Shown piece by piece: positions 1-11,579 of a DNA stretch of 64,000 nucleotides. The notes beneath the pieces are model-generated. The model ran no database searches and was not told the origin of the DNA. It worked only from the letters and a program-made list of their open reading frames with translations. The position numbers were made by a program, and so were the translations under genes. The stretch lies in the NCBI GenBank assembly GCA_026745465.1, contig JACYXH010000312.1:2833542-2897541 (forward strand), given 5' to 3'. This DNA is from Lota lota (Eukaryota; Chordata; Actinopteri; Gadiformes; Lotidae). Within the stretch, counting starts at the first letter, position 1, and every line of letters begins with the position of its first letter.

Positions 1-703
1 CCACACTGAGAGACAATGCGGTTGCAGCTTGATCTGTGCTGCTCTGATTTGGGACGGACATGGTTCTGGCTTTAGTGTGGATGTCGTCACGGAGAAACGT
101 AGGATGTTTTCCTTTACAGCTGTCACATGAGAGTCGTTGACGGCAGTCTTTTGCATTATGGCCTGATTTCAGGCAACCATAACAGAGTCTCTTTTCTTTC
201 ACATATTTTCGTCGTTCATCCAGAGATTTCCTTTTGAACTCAGGACAGCTATGTAGGCGATATTTACTGTCTTGACAGAGCAGACACGATGGCTTTAAAT
301 CCGTTTTTAACTGCCCTTGAGTTTCTGTCTCTGAAACGGTCTGTGTATGCAGAACACTGGATTTAGGCTTCCTTTCTCTCAGAAAACGTTTCTCTGAGTT
401 AGACTCTGATGAGTGTAGAGCGTGGAACGAAGTTACAGGATTACAGGCAATCTCTGCTTCCATTAACATGAAGACGACAAAATCCTGGAAGTTAGGAAAC
501 TCCTGCATGTCTTTCATGACTTTAGTGACTTTTCGGTTCCACTGTGATGCTGCCCAGTCAGGTAGCTTTTGAACCAGTTTCTGAATTTCTTCAGTCATTC
601 AAAATGTCAAGAACTTTAACATGAGGTATGGCGTCGAGACATGAGTGTAGGAAATCAGCAAATGTCCTGAGTTCTTCAGCATTCTTCTCTACTTGTTGCA
701 AAG
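1..703 (-). pseudogene. BEL/Pao-type retrotransposon Gag fragment, cut by the window edge
   Basis: On the minus strand a reading frame runs from an ATG at 598 off the left edge without a stop (about 199 codons). It holds a CCHC zinc knuckle (CYGCLKSGHNAKDC, about 135-180), flanked by further Cys pairs (SCLLCQD, SCDSCKG). This arrangement is typical of Gag from BEL/Pao elements. Upstream codons at about 600-703 (start LQQVEKNAEELRTFADF) look like the preceding part of the same Gag, but a one-base shift near 597-600 separates them. The fragment starts abruptly at about 703, where hAT-like coding sequence begins on the same strand. Family assignment is from motif recognition; protease and polymerase would lie outside the window. 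Confidence 0.7.
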
Positions 704-2231
704 AGAACCAGCATTCTCTGAGCTTGATTCCTTATCTGTGGAAAGTTCTCCTCTTTGAGAGATGAGTAGAATGCTGGTAAAGGCACTGATTTGAAATGGT
801 TTGCAAGCAGGACATCAGACTGCAGGTCAATGAGTTCCAGTTGGACATGACTTGGAGCTTTGTCCACATCACAAGTGAAAGGAGAGAAGGTCAGGAGCAT
901 GTCACTTTCCACTGCTTTGAAATCTTCAAAACGCCTTGCAAACTCACAATGCAAGGCCTGCAACATGGATTTATATATCTTGCAGTGATCAGCCGATAAG
1001 AGTCCTCTCTTTCAGTGTGGGAAAGTGGGTGAGTGTTGTGCTCCATTTGGTGAGATAGAAGCAGCAGCTTCTGCATGAAGGCCTTATAACTAGGCTGTAC
1101 ATCTCATGTACAAAGAGGCCCTTGCCTTGTAATGTTGTATTCAGTTCACGCATGAGAGCAGTCACATCAACAGCAAAGGCCAAATCAGCAAGCCAGTCTG
1201 CATTAGTTAGTTCAGGGACTTCCTTTCCTTTCTTCTGACAAAAGTCCTTAATTTCCGTTTTAAGGTCCCACACTCTTTTCAGCACCTTGCCCAAGCTGAG
1301 CCACCTGATAGCTGTGTGGTAGCCCAAGTCAGTATGTTCACTCTCATGCTCCTCTAACAGGGCAACACACTGCCAGTGATTTAAAGCTCTTGCTCTAATA
1401 AAGTTAACTATTTTAGTGACAATATCGACCACATGGTTAATTTTCAGGACTGCCATACATAGCACCCCCTGATGAATAATGCAATGTAAAAATACCAGTT
1501 TCTGCTCTGGGTTGATTTCAGTCACTATATCCTGCATCCTCTTCAACAGACCTACATTTCCCCCCGTCAAATTAGAACAACCATCGGTTGTAACACCCAC
1601 CAAAGTTACAAAGTTACAAAGTTACCAAATAAATCGCCACCTGTCGTAGTCCCATTCATTGACTGCATTGAGGCCAGTTCTTCAGTAATAACTTCTTTCG
1701 TTATCCCTCTCATGAAGATCAGAAGTTGGGCTGTGTCGCGGACATCACGGCTCTCGTCGAGGGCCAAAGAAGTGGGTCAATTTATCCACGCAGCTTTTCA
1801 GCTGCAGCTCCACATTTCCAGCGATGGCCTCCACACGCCTGGTGACCGTTCGTCTTGAGAGGGAAAGCTGCTCAAATCTCCTCTTTTTCTGGGCACAGTA
1901 TTTCCACAGAGTCCACCAAACACTCTGATAAATTCCCCGTCCGAGAATGGCTTGCTGTTTTTGGCAATTTTGTGAGCTAGCATATAACTGGTTTTGGCAA
2001 TTCCTTCTTTCTTGGTATGCCCTCACCTTTTCATTTTCTGACAGGTTTCTGTATTTTTTCGCGTGTTTTGTCTGAAAGTGACGGTTGAGGTTGAAATCCT
2101 TACATACAGCTATAAGTTCATTGCAAACTAAACACAGCTTTACCTGCGATTTCTGTGAAAAAATACTTTGAAGTCCATATTGTATTGAACACCCGACACT
2201 CTGTGTTCAACTTTCTCTTTTTACAGCTCAT
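704..2231 (-). pseudogene. Broken hAT-superfamily transposase (GTF2IRD2/ZBED-like)
   Basis: Minus-strand pieces in several frames together resemble a domesticated-type hAT transposase. From 2231 downward there is an ATG and Lys/Arg-rich start, then a zinc-finger segment (LCLVCNELIA ... HFQTKH, about 2030-2140). Next comes a helical piece (1745-2026), then a core piece at 989-1603 containing TTDGCSNLTGGNVG and AIRWLSLGKVLKRVWDL, which match the hAT catalytic core style. The last piece (676-966) is cut at about 703 by the BEL/Pao fragment, so the C-terminal dimerisation region is missing. At least three frame changes and a stop make it non-coding. A host GTF2IRD2-like gene is unlikely because of these breaks. 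Confidence 0.7.
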
Positions 2232-2621
2232 TTTAGCTAGCTACCGGCTCCGGTTTATTATGCTTTGATGATGCGTTCATTCAAGATGAATGACACTTGC
2301 TAAACAACCACACGCTCCTAATCGCGATCACTTACGCACAAGCAGTTTCACAATAAAAGCTCTTCTCATGTGTTTTCGGATATTTAACTGCTTACAAGCA
2401 GTTTTTTTATATGATATATAGAATAGAATAGAATATAGAATATTGTGGCAGTGTCAAGGGAAGGACCAGACGAGAGCCCTGGGTATTGGTTTACTAACAA
2501 CTATTTATTAATATTATTATTTCTTTATTTTTACTAACTACTAATATTTTGAACTCGCAGGCCACTCAGAACCGGCCGGCGGGCCACATGGGGCCTGTGG
2601 GCCACACGACGCCCAGGTCTG
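704..2621 (-). mobile_element. hAT DNA transposon remnant
   Basis: The broken transposase continues upstream on the minus strand to a GC-rich stretch (about 2560-2621) whose outer end reads GCAGACCTGGGCGTCG. A CAGACCTGGG-like end is typical of hAT terminal repeats. An AT-rich interruption lies at about 2400-2540. The opposite terminus is missing because the element stops at the BEL/Pao junction near 703, so no target-site duplication can be tested. Confidence 0.55.
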
Positions 2622-3412
2622 CTTTAACTGATGGTTCAAAAGTGTTTATTTTTGAGCAAACAGACGATACTGTAGCTCTGAGATCCGTGAACACACCTTG
2701 AACACAACGAAAGAGCTACGAAATATAACAAAAATAAACCTATTACCATCTATTCACATTCTGATAAAAGGCTTAATGTACTACTGCCTTACAATATTCT
2801 ACAAGGAAAATAATGCATTGACCTCTTAATAAGTCATAAGTCATTGACTTGAATTGAACAAAAAGAACGGTCTTGTTCGCATAAACACAATCAAATTAAA
2901 CTCAGCAAAACTATAAGAAAATACCACAATATGACTAAAACATCATAGGAAACTAAATTATGACAAACCTTGTGGCCTTATCAGCCAGGTGCTAAATGAA
3001 CAAAAAACTAACAGTTGAAGTTCTACAAAACACAATGGACGATCTCCCGTCGTGTTTCCGTCTACCAAAAGAGCTTGTTTTATTATTTCCGTTTCCTGAA
3101 AGTCTTACTTCAAAATAAAAGCCACAGCCTTAATAACAAAAATAACGAGCCAAATTATAACCTTGATACTTCTACGATTAATAAACATAATAAACAACAA
3201 ATGATTGAAGAATGCTGGGCCATACTTAGGGTAATTTTCAATGGGCATTTATTAAAGTAGAAGTTATTCTGAAAATGTTTTCTTTTTCTGGTTCGTTGCT
3301 ATAACTGCAATTTTGGAGCTTAGAATCAATGAAATCAATAACAATTTCAATCCAATCTAATCTAATCTACTGTAGAAACGGAATGAAACTGTTTTTATGT
3401 TTGACAATCAAA
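2622..3412. other. AT-rich intergenic DNA; start of the receptor repeat unit
   Basis: No supported gene. From about 3220 onward the sequence matches the 5' flanks of genes B (about 9140) and C (about 14600), so the duplicated receptor unit begins here. The stretch 2622-3200 has no counterpart that I recognise in the window. The (CA)n tract and module seen upstream of most other genes are absent, probably removed by the transposons to the left. Confidence 0.5.
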
Positions 3413-3546
3413 CCTGGCCTGGTACGGAGAGAGAAATAACCTCAACATTTTCCACAGCCAATCACAAGTTGTTCATCATCTTTCCGCCTGTTGGTTAACT
3501 GCGTGTCAGAAAAGTGTGAAATGTCTTTACTCGTCAACGGATCATC
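3413..3546 (+). promoter_or_regulatory. Proximal promoter block of gene A
   Basis: A block shared with all other receptor copies contains ACATTTTCCACA (GGAAA core on the other strand), the NF-Y-type site AGCCAATCA with CCAAT at 3458-3462, and CTTTCCGCC (GGAA core reversed). CCAAT lies 89 bp before the ATG. No TATA box is evident. The regulatory role is inferred from conservation of sequence and spacing. Confidence 0.5.
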
Positions 3547-5731
3547 ATGCGCTGGATGTATGTCTTTCTACCCATCGTCTGGGGTAAAATATTCATGTTT
3601 TTATTCCTACTTCAATAATACAAGAGTTTTATACGTTGTGCATTTGGCCATTGTCTTGATCATCAACAACTTTTAATGATTGATTAGTAAATGGTGTTTT
3701 ACATCACATCAATAGTCTCCATATATAGCTCCATGTTGCTGCGTATTTCTTCATTCTGACTCATATTTAATATTTTTAATTCAAGGTGCTGTTGTGTCCT
3801 TTAACACAGTAGTGGAGCTGACTGTGAGACCAGGAGATAATGTTACTGTACACTGTGACTGTCAACCCTCATCTGGTGAAAGTATTGTTTGGTACAGGAA
3901 CTGTTCTCATGAAAATCAGCCCACATTTATTCTGACATGGGAGGAATTACAAGAGAATAAAGACTCCCATTCATCCCATCTAAATGCGATGTGGAACACT
4001 TCTTCAAAATCATACATTTTACTGATCACGAACATCACTGATTCTCACCTTGGTCTCTACTACTGTGGAACTGAAAAACAGGCTGTGACAGATGGAGACA
4101 AGATTGTTCCAAAGGTGATCCACAGATATGGAAATGTTACCACTAGGATTTCATTCGGTAAGTTGACTTTGTGCAGATGTGTACAGCAATGTGAAATTGT
4201 TAGTAACGAAATGCTCCATGAATGATTATTTACAATTGAAATTAATTATAAATAATTGTAATATGTATGGACAATATGCATCTGTGCTATAATTACTTTA
4301 ATACACATTCCTAAAAACATTGGGGGAAAAGAATAGCATTTTATTGTATCAAAAATATCAAGTCAAAATGTTTTCAAGATGGGTCAATATGCTAATCATA
4401 GATATTCGTGTCACTAACTACATAAACTATTCTACCCTTATTACAATCCTATAAATATCCTGCGCTTTGATCTGCATATATAAGTGTAGGATAATGGTAC
4501 GTATTGTTTCATGTGTAACTAATTATCAGATGCTGTTCATTGTAGTAGCTGGAGATCCTACCGATTCATTAAATATGTATCATTGATTAAATGATTTGTG
4601 ATTTTATGACATTAGAAATGTACATTTAGTTATTTATGATGACATGCAGCAATAGTATATATTTCATTGTGAAAGGGTAAAAATTAGCACCCAGTTTTTA
4701 TTTATTTATTTATATATAAATATATAAATATATAAATATATAAATATATAAATATATAAATATATAAATATATATATATATTATTTTTTATAAAAAATAA
4801 ATACATCTTTCAATTATGCCTATAGATGCAGGTGCTGGAAGCTCTGCTGGTCCAGACTGTGGACAGTGCTGGATGCTGCTGGCCATCCTGTGTCCATCCT
4901 CTGCTCTTCTCCTCTCCCTCCTCTCATCCTTGGTCGTCTACCTCCGCTGCAGAAGAAAAGGTAGCGCATCTGTTAACTGTCATCTTCTGTATCTTGAGAA
5001 CACCTACGTATATATTGTCTTCTGTATAAGCAGCAACTCTCTCCCTGTGCTGGTTTTGTGGCGTAATAATGACTGTTTGTGTTTCTTTAAGATGAAGACT
5101 TCCACGTTGCTCAGAGATCACCCAGCAGTAGAGATATAACATCAATCAGGAACCAGGTAATGGATAGTTTATATACATATGTACATTAGTGGTTTAATGG
5201 TAGGATGTATGGACTGTAGGGAGTACATTTACAAGTTATGGTTGAGAGCTGTACAAAGATGTTGAATGAAGGGTGAATGGCTGAATGAACATCATTAGAC
5301 CCAATGTTCAGCGATAGTCAGGTGTTATAAGACGCTGGAAGAGAAGTACATTCAGCAGAGCTTCATGTGGTTCTTTAAGAGTCAAGAGTAGCTGTTTCCT
5401 GTAGAGTCGCCTCATAAGGGTGTAACAAGGGAGACACACTTAAGCAGTGTTAAATCATTTTATTTGAGACTGTAAACCAACTATTGTGTTGATGATGTAA
5501 TGTTATAGCAGACTGAACAGTATTTTGATGATGTAATGGTATAGCAGAGAGTAAAGTACATTAATGATGTATTAGTAATATTAATAGTTATATCTGTCTC
5601 TCTTTTAGGATGAAGATGACCTGTGTTACGCTACACTGGATATCCCTCAACGTTCTCAGAGACCTATAAAGAAGAGAGTTCAAACCTCAGAGTTCAGCAC
5701 CTACTCAGCCATCAATAGTAAGAGGATGTGA
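3547..5731 (+). CDS. Receptor gene A: single Ig-V, type I tail with two ITIM-like motifs
   Basis: Exons: 3547-3583, 3786-4157, 4826-4960, 5092-5156, 5609-5731; all introns GT-AG, phases 1,1,1,0; joined length 732 nt, 243 aa. Exon 1 encodes the leader MRWMYVFLPIVWG. Exon 2 is a V-type Ig domain with the strand B cysteine in CDC, core Trp in VWYRNC, and DSHLGLYYC before strand F. It has five N-glycosylation sequons. Exon 3 encodes a stalk with CGQCW and a membrane span ending in YLRCRRK. Exon 5 carries LCYATL and STYSAI, both fitting the ITIM pattern. Predicted role: inhibitory leukocyte surface receptor recruiting SH2 phosphatases. Family name not recognised. Short Ig exon like B, C and H. No disabling change seen. 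Confidence 0.8.
4700..4792 (+). repeat. AT-rich tandem repeat (about 8 to 9 bp unit) in intron 2 of gene A
   Basis: Repeated ATATAAAT-type units end about 30 bp before the exon 3 acceptor. The homologous place in gene B is an expanded (TA)n that has removed the acceptor. Confidence 0.8.
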
Positions 5732-6457
5732 ACATGACCAAGTTTTTTTAATACAAATACAAGGGCTCTACTTCCTCAATATGACCTCATCTTTATGCTG
5801 TCCAGAGGAGGAAGAATGTCATCTTCCACTTCAGTGTCAAGAAAATGCAATTATTTCATAAAGTAAAGCTGATGTTGCGCTTTTGGCTATGTTTGTTATC
5901 TACATGATTAGATATTGTTTGTTGTAATTGTTTATTCTGTATTAAGATTGAGTGAAGGGAAATGTACAATGTCCCTCTGTGTGTACCAGGTTTTAACCTT
6001 GAACTGGCTAAGGGCCCGTGTCCACATAGCGTTTTGTGTAAATGTTTCAGTGTGTTTTGTCTGCATATATACATTGTCCGTTTTTTGTTCAACCTTAAAA
6101 CCTTTTTTCTTGTCTCTGAACACATTTCATAAATCTCCTGAATCTTCAAGTTCTCCTTAAAATATGTTTTTGTTCTGAAACCTATATATTCTCAATTCAA
6201 GTGGATTCCTCTTGACCTCAATACATTTTGATCAGCTTATCATGTTAATAACGAATGAAAAGTAACCTATATCCAATTTGTCAAAATTATTAAACATTAA
6301 TAAACATACAAAATAAATTGAAAGATTTGATTTATTTCACGGTTTGAAACTCTGAGCTCAAGAGCACAGTTTATACTACAACGTGATTACACGACTTGTT
6401 TCTATGGACTGCAGCAAGTGTTAAGACCACCAGTGGTTTGTGTTTTTCAGCTACAGG
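5732..6457 (+). other. 3' flank of gene A
   Basis: Presumed 3' UTR and downstream DNA, closely matching 11580-11860 after gene B. No other gene supported. Open frames here are short and not conserved as proteins. Confidence 0.5.
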
Positions 6458-6556
6458 ATGCCATTGTGGTTTTCCAGTGTACTTCTTGTCAGTTTATTTT
6501 CAGCATGTTCAATCCATTTTGTGTACCACATTGGTATATATAGAGTGTAATGGCAT
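6458..6556 (+). pseudogene. Orphan leader-like exon (copy 1)
   Basis: After a conserved stretch ending GTGTTTTTCAGCTACAGG comes an ATG opening MPLWFSSVLLVSLFSACS, a clear signal-peptide-like sequence, which runs on to a stop at about 6556. The same block recurs at 12744, 21825, 28693, 35587 (minus) and 62180. No Ig exon follows, so it looks like a detached first exon of another receptor-type gene, or a relic. Confidence 0.5.
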
Positions 6557-6779
6557 GAAAAGAGATGTTTAATTCAGCCACAATATTTTCAAACTAATAT
6601 TAACATTTGCCATGGAGACTAAAATAACATTGAATGCAATAATTGAACAATTTCATTATAATGTTGTGAATATCTTTGATTAAAGTCCCAAACAACCCCT
6701 TGCTGTTATTTGCCTAGCAACTCAAACATCTTGACATTCTGCAAGGGCCCAAATAAGTTAATCAGTGGACATTCACAAT

Positions 6780-7000
6780 CCGAGGTTTAACTGACATTAT
6801 ACAAACAATAGTATATAATGTAAGTCATTTGGCAAATAAAATAAATGTTCATGCAGTTGTTTGTGTCATCACCTGCTCCAGCAGATAAGGTGAACATGTA
6901 GACTCCCTCTACTTTTAAGGAGCTGCTTGTGTGGCCCGCTATAGCAATATGATGAGCGACAATGGAAAGTGTAGGAAAGATTACAACCATTGAGGAGCAA
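6780..7000 (-). other. Minus-strand open stretch conserved after genes A and B
   Basis: A minus-strand frame (6787-6990) containing LSIVAHHIAIAGHTSSS and KVEGVYMF is also open at 12367-12558 after gene B. The protein is not recognised. It may be part of the inverted receptor relic next to it or merely duplicated non-coding DNA. Confidence 0.3.
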
Positions 7001-7035
7001 CCATTGGGTTGTTCTTGGTCTGAGCTCTTCCTTCC

Positions 7036-7158
7036 TCACATCCTCTGATGATTGATGGCTGAGTAGGTGCAGAACTTTGAGGTTTGGACTCTCTTATTTT
7101 AAGGTCTCTGTGAAGGTAGAGGGATATCCAGTGTAGTGCATCTTCCTCCATAGAATTA
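7036..7158 (-). pseudogene. Inverted relic of a type I tail exon
   Basis: The minus strand from about 7158 to 7036 matches exon 5 of the type I genes: an EED-like start, CACTGGATATCCCTCTA, then the TCAGAGTTC-like and CCATCAAT region and a terminal ATG-TGA (7041-7036). A deletion after GAAGATG shifts the frame and removes the first ITIM tyrosine. Debris of an opposite-strand receptor copy. Confidence 0.65.
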
Positions 7159-7778
7159 TATATTTCCTGCTGCTTTGGATCTACAATGAAGTAAGCTAAA
7201 GCCGTTCCAGGATTGAAAAAGACACGAGATGAAATGCCCTCGAAGGCTGTGGTTCAAACCGCCATCCAAAACCAACTTCACCCGATAGAAGCGCTTTGCT
7301 CAAAACAAAGGAGATCAGTCTTTATAGCACAAATGTGAAATACTGTGTGCTTTGTCTATATACATTGTATTAAGTAGGACATGTACCAACTGTATTAAAT
7401 GTCTTTGAAACGTATATGTCTCTCAAATTGTACAATATATGCCTATAGGACTCACAATAAATACAATAACTCTGCTTTCTTGTGTCTGAGAGGTATCTCC
7501 ACATGCAGCGTAGGCTATGGCTAGAGTGCTCTCCATCTTGATTAGTTATTATTCGTTCATTCCTATAACTATATCACAAAAAATGTTAATGATGGTTTAC
7601 ATCGAAGCACACCTCAGTGATTTTAGTTTGACGACATTTGCTTGCAAAACAAATAGCTTGTTGAAAAATTACATTTTCTTTGTCATTTCATGTCTCTTCT
7701 TATGCTTTGAAGTTGTGATGAGATAGACTATCAGACAGGAAGAACATAGCTTGTGTTTGTTGTTTCCTGCTTCTACAG
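7159..7778. other. Intergenic, no gene supported
   Basis: Non-coding. Its last part (about 7690-7778) is the conserved lead-in to the exon-like module and contains a pyrimidine-rich run before CTTCTACAG. Confidence 0.45.
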
Positions 7779-7880
7779 ACGTTTACCCAGAAACCCCAAA
7801 ATGAAACTCTATCACCAATGACAGCCAGCGGAATCAGATGTGGTTTCTGCAGTCAGTCCAACCGGCAATGCTACTTATAG
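7779..7880 (+). other. Conserved exon-like module (copy 1)
   Basis: Follows a splice-acceptor-like sequence (TTTCCTGCTTCTACAG). In one frame it reads TFTQKPQNETLSPMTASG... with a CGFC motif, ending in TAG at 7878-7880. The same frame and stop are kept at 13918, 23874, 36281, 49299 and 57358. Function unknown; it may be a relic terminal exon. Confidence 0.45.
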
Positions 7881-7908
7881 ACAGGCTGAGGCTATAACAC
7901 CATTAAAT

Positions 7909-7911
<3 letters not shown>

Positions 7912-7997
<86 letters not shown>
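7912..7997 (+). repeat. (CA)n microsatellite
   Basis: Uninterrupted CA dinucleotide tract just downstream of the module, at the same relative place as in the other units. Confidence 0.95.
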
Positions 7998-7999
<2 letters not shown>

Positions 8000-8221
8000 A
8001 ACAAAAGTCAATAGTTGTATTACACTAACGTTCCAGGGTTAACTGCAATGTGTCGGCCAGTTGGTGAGCCAGGAAAATATTTATTCCAGGTTTGCACCAA
8101 AACTGATATAGAGTAGGGGTTTGATTCCCTCTGGGCGCTAAGTACCAAGAATATATGCAAACATGAACATATATATGTATTTATTTCCTTAAATATCCCG
8201 CTTGATGTCGTCTATTCTGCA

Positions 8222-8302
8222 GGTGGTCCTGGTCCCTGGTCCTGCTGCTCCAGACTGTGGACAGTGCTGGATGCTGCTGGTCATCCTGTGTCCATCCTCT
8301 GC
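8222..8302 (+). pseudogene. Truncated transmembrane exon fragment
   Basis: Matches the first part of exon 3 of the receptor genes (GGTCCTGCTGCTCCAGACTG onward, encoding CGQCWMLLVILCPSS) and stops matching exactly after CCATCCTCTGC. A diverged module copy follows at once. The same fusion exists inverted at 33271-33352. Confidence 0.7.
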
Positions 8303-8339
8303 ACAACAGAGGTTGTGTTGTTTGTTGTTGCCTGATTCT

Positions 8340-8460
8340 ACAGGTGTTTACACAGAATCACCAAAACGAAACTCTACCACCAATGCATTAACAGTTGTAA
8401 CACACGCCTGCAGAAACTGTTGTGGTTTCTGCACACAGTCCAACCTGCAATGCTACTCAA
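8340..8460 (+). other. Diverged exon-like module (copy 2)
   Basis: Same sequence family as 7779-7880, fused to the truncated transmembrane exon. The reading frame is disturbed and the conserved stop is lost (CTACTCAAAG in place of the TAG site). Confidence 0.45.
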
Positions 8461-8642
8461 AGACAGAGGCTGAGGGTATAAGACTATCAAACAATCACAC
8501 ACACACACACACACACAAAATCACACACACACTGGCATTCACGAACGCACACACACACATTTTTATTATTGATTAAGGTCGACAATATAAACGACCAAAT
8601 ATAAGGGCCCAAATGTTGTCAGATGCTGCAACAGTTGTCTGA

Positions 8643-9329
<687 letters not shown>

Positions 9330-9466
9330 CACCTGGTATGCTGAGATAGACAACCTCAACATTTTCCACAAGGCCAGCCAATCACAAGTTGTTTATCATC
9401 TTTCCGCCTGTCGGTTAAATGTGCGACAGAAAAGTATCAAATGTCTTTACTCGTCAACGGATTACC
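9330..9466 (+). promoter_or_regulatory. Proximal promoter block of gene B
   Basis: Same block as upstream of gene A. CCAAT at 9378-9382, 89 bp before the ATG; ATTTTCCACA and CTTTCCGCC elements present. Confidence 0.5.
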
Positions 9467-10631
9467 ATGCGCTGGATGTATGTCTGTCTACCCATCGTCT
9501 GGGGTAAAATATTAATATTTGTATTTGTTCTTCCAATAATACGTTCATTCTATATGTTGTACAATAGGCCATTGTCTTGTTCAACGACAACTTTTAATGA
9601 TTGAGTAAATGGTGTTTTACATCACATCGATACAGTCTGCATATATAGCTCCATGTTGCTGTGTATTTCTTCATTCTGACTCATAGTTAATATTTTTTAT
9701 TCAAGGTGCTGTTGTGTCTTTTAACACAGTAGTGGAGCTGACCATGAGACCAGGAGATAACGTTACTCTACACTGTGACTGTCAACCCTCATCTGGTGAA
9801 AGTATTGTTTGGTACAGGAACTGTTCTCATGAAAACCAGACCACATGTATTCTGAGATGGAATGCAGAAAATGAGAAGAAAGGTTCATCCCATCTAAATG
9901 TGATGTGGAACACTTCTTCAAAATCATACACTTTACTGATTACGAACATCACTGATTCTCACCTTGGTCTCTACTACTGTGGAACTGAAAACCAGGCTGT
10001 GATAGATGGAGACCTGATTGTTCGAACATATATCTACAGATATGGAAATGTGATCACAAGGACTTCATTTGGTAAGTTGACTTTGTGTAGATGTGTATAG
10101 CAATGTGAAATTGCAAGTAAAGAAATGCTCCATGAATGATTTTTACTATTGAAATAATTAGAAATAATTATAATATGTATGGACATTATGCATCAGTGCT
10201 ATAATTACTTTAATACAAATTCTTGAAAAAAATCGAGGAAAACATTTGATTGTATCAAGAAAATCAAGTCAAAATGTTCTCAAGATGGGTCGATATGCTC
10301 ATCATAGATAGTTGTGCCACTAACTAGATAAAATATTCTACCCTTACCATTATAATCCTAAAAATATCCTGCGCTGTTATCTGCAGATATAAGTGCAAGA
10401 TATTGGTATGTAGTGTTTCATATATAACTAATTATCAGATATTGTTCATTGTAGATGGTAGAGAGCCTATCGATTCATTAAATATGCATCATTGATTAAT
10501 TTATGTTTGATTCTGTGACATTAGAAATTTACATTTAGTTATTTATGGCGACATGCACCAATAGTATATATTACATTGTGAAAAGGTAAACTAGCGCCCA
10601 TTTTTTTATTTTAAACTTATATATATTATAA

Positions 10632-10699
<68 letters not shown>

Positions 10700-11579
10700 G
10701 ACTCTGCTGCTCCAGACTGTGGACAGTGCTGGATGCTGCTGGTCATCCTGTGTCCATCCTCTGCTCTTCTCCTCTCCTCCTTGGTTATCTACCTCCGCTG
10801 CAGAAGAAAAGGTAGCGCATCTGTTAACTGTCATCTTCTGTATCTTGAGAACACCTACGTATATATTGTCTTCTGTATAAGCAGCAACTCTCTCCCTGTG
10901 CTGGTTTTGTGGCGTAATAATGACTGTTTGTGTTTCTTTAAGATGAAGACTTCCATGTTGCTCAGAGATCACCCAGCAGTAGAGATATAACATCAATCAG
11001 GAACCAGGTAATGTATCGTTTATATACATATGTACATTAGTGGTGTGATGGTAGTATGTATGGACTGGAGGGAGTACATTTACATGTTATGGTGGAGCGC
11101 TATACAAAGATGTTGAATGAAGGGTGAATGAACATCATTAGACCCAATGTTCAGCTTTAGTCAGGTGTTATAAGACGCTGGAAGAGAAGTGCATTCAGCA
11201 GAGCTTCATGTGGTTCTTTAAGAGTCAAGAGTAGCTTCTTCCTGTAGTGTCACTTCATAAGGGAGACACACTTCAAGGGAGACACACTTAAGCAGTGTTC
11301 ACTAGTTTGATTTGAGACGGTAAACCAACTATTATGTTGATGATGTAATGTTATATATGAGTGTACAGTATTTTGATGATGTGATGGTAGAGCAGAGAGT
11401 AAAGTATGTTAATGATGTAATAGTAATATTAATAGTTATATCTGTCTCTCTTTTAGGATGAAGATGACCTGTGTTACACTACACTGGAAACCCCTCTACG
11501 TTCTCAGAGACCTATAAAGAACAGAGTCCAAACCTCAGAGTTCAGCACCTACTCAGCCATCAATAGTAAGAGGATGTGA
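9467..11579 (+). CDS. Receptor gene B: single Ig-V, type I tail; exon 3 acceptor lost to a TA repeat
   Basis: Exons: 9467-9503, 9706-10071, a transmembrane exon ending at 10811, 10943-11007, 11457-11579. Leader MRWMYVCLPIVWG. The V domain keeps CDC, VWYRNC and DSHLGLYYC. The normal exon 3 acceptor and first codons are replaced by a (TA)n tract that runs to TATATGACTCTGCTGCTCCAG. If the AG at 10714-10715 is used, exon 3 is 10716-10811 (96 nt) and the whole frame stays open (687 nt, 228 aa), with a stalk shortened by ten residues. The membrane span also lacks three residues compared with A. The tail has LCYTTL and STYSAI. It is either a functional variant using the internal acceptor or an incipient pseudogene. 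Confidence 0.65.
10636..10700 (+). repeat. (TA)n tract at the 3' end of intron 2 of gene B
   Basis: A nearly pure TA run that extends into what is the start of exon 3 in gene A, deleting the TATAG acceptor and the DAGAGSS-type codons. Confidence 0.9.

Noticed and set aside
3491-3676. 61-codon frame over the leader exon of gene A
   Set aside because: Out of frame with the leader peptide; the true exon is 3547-3583.
4826-5029. Frame reading MQVLEALLVQTVDSAG through the transmembrane exon (also in other copies)
   Set aside because: Alternative frame of exon 3. The spliced phase 1 frame gives the CGQCW stalk and membrane span.
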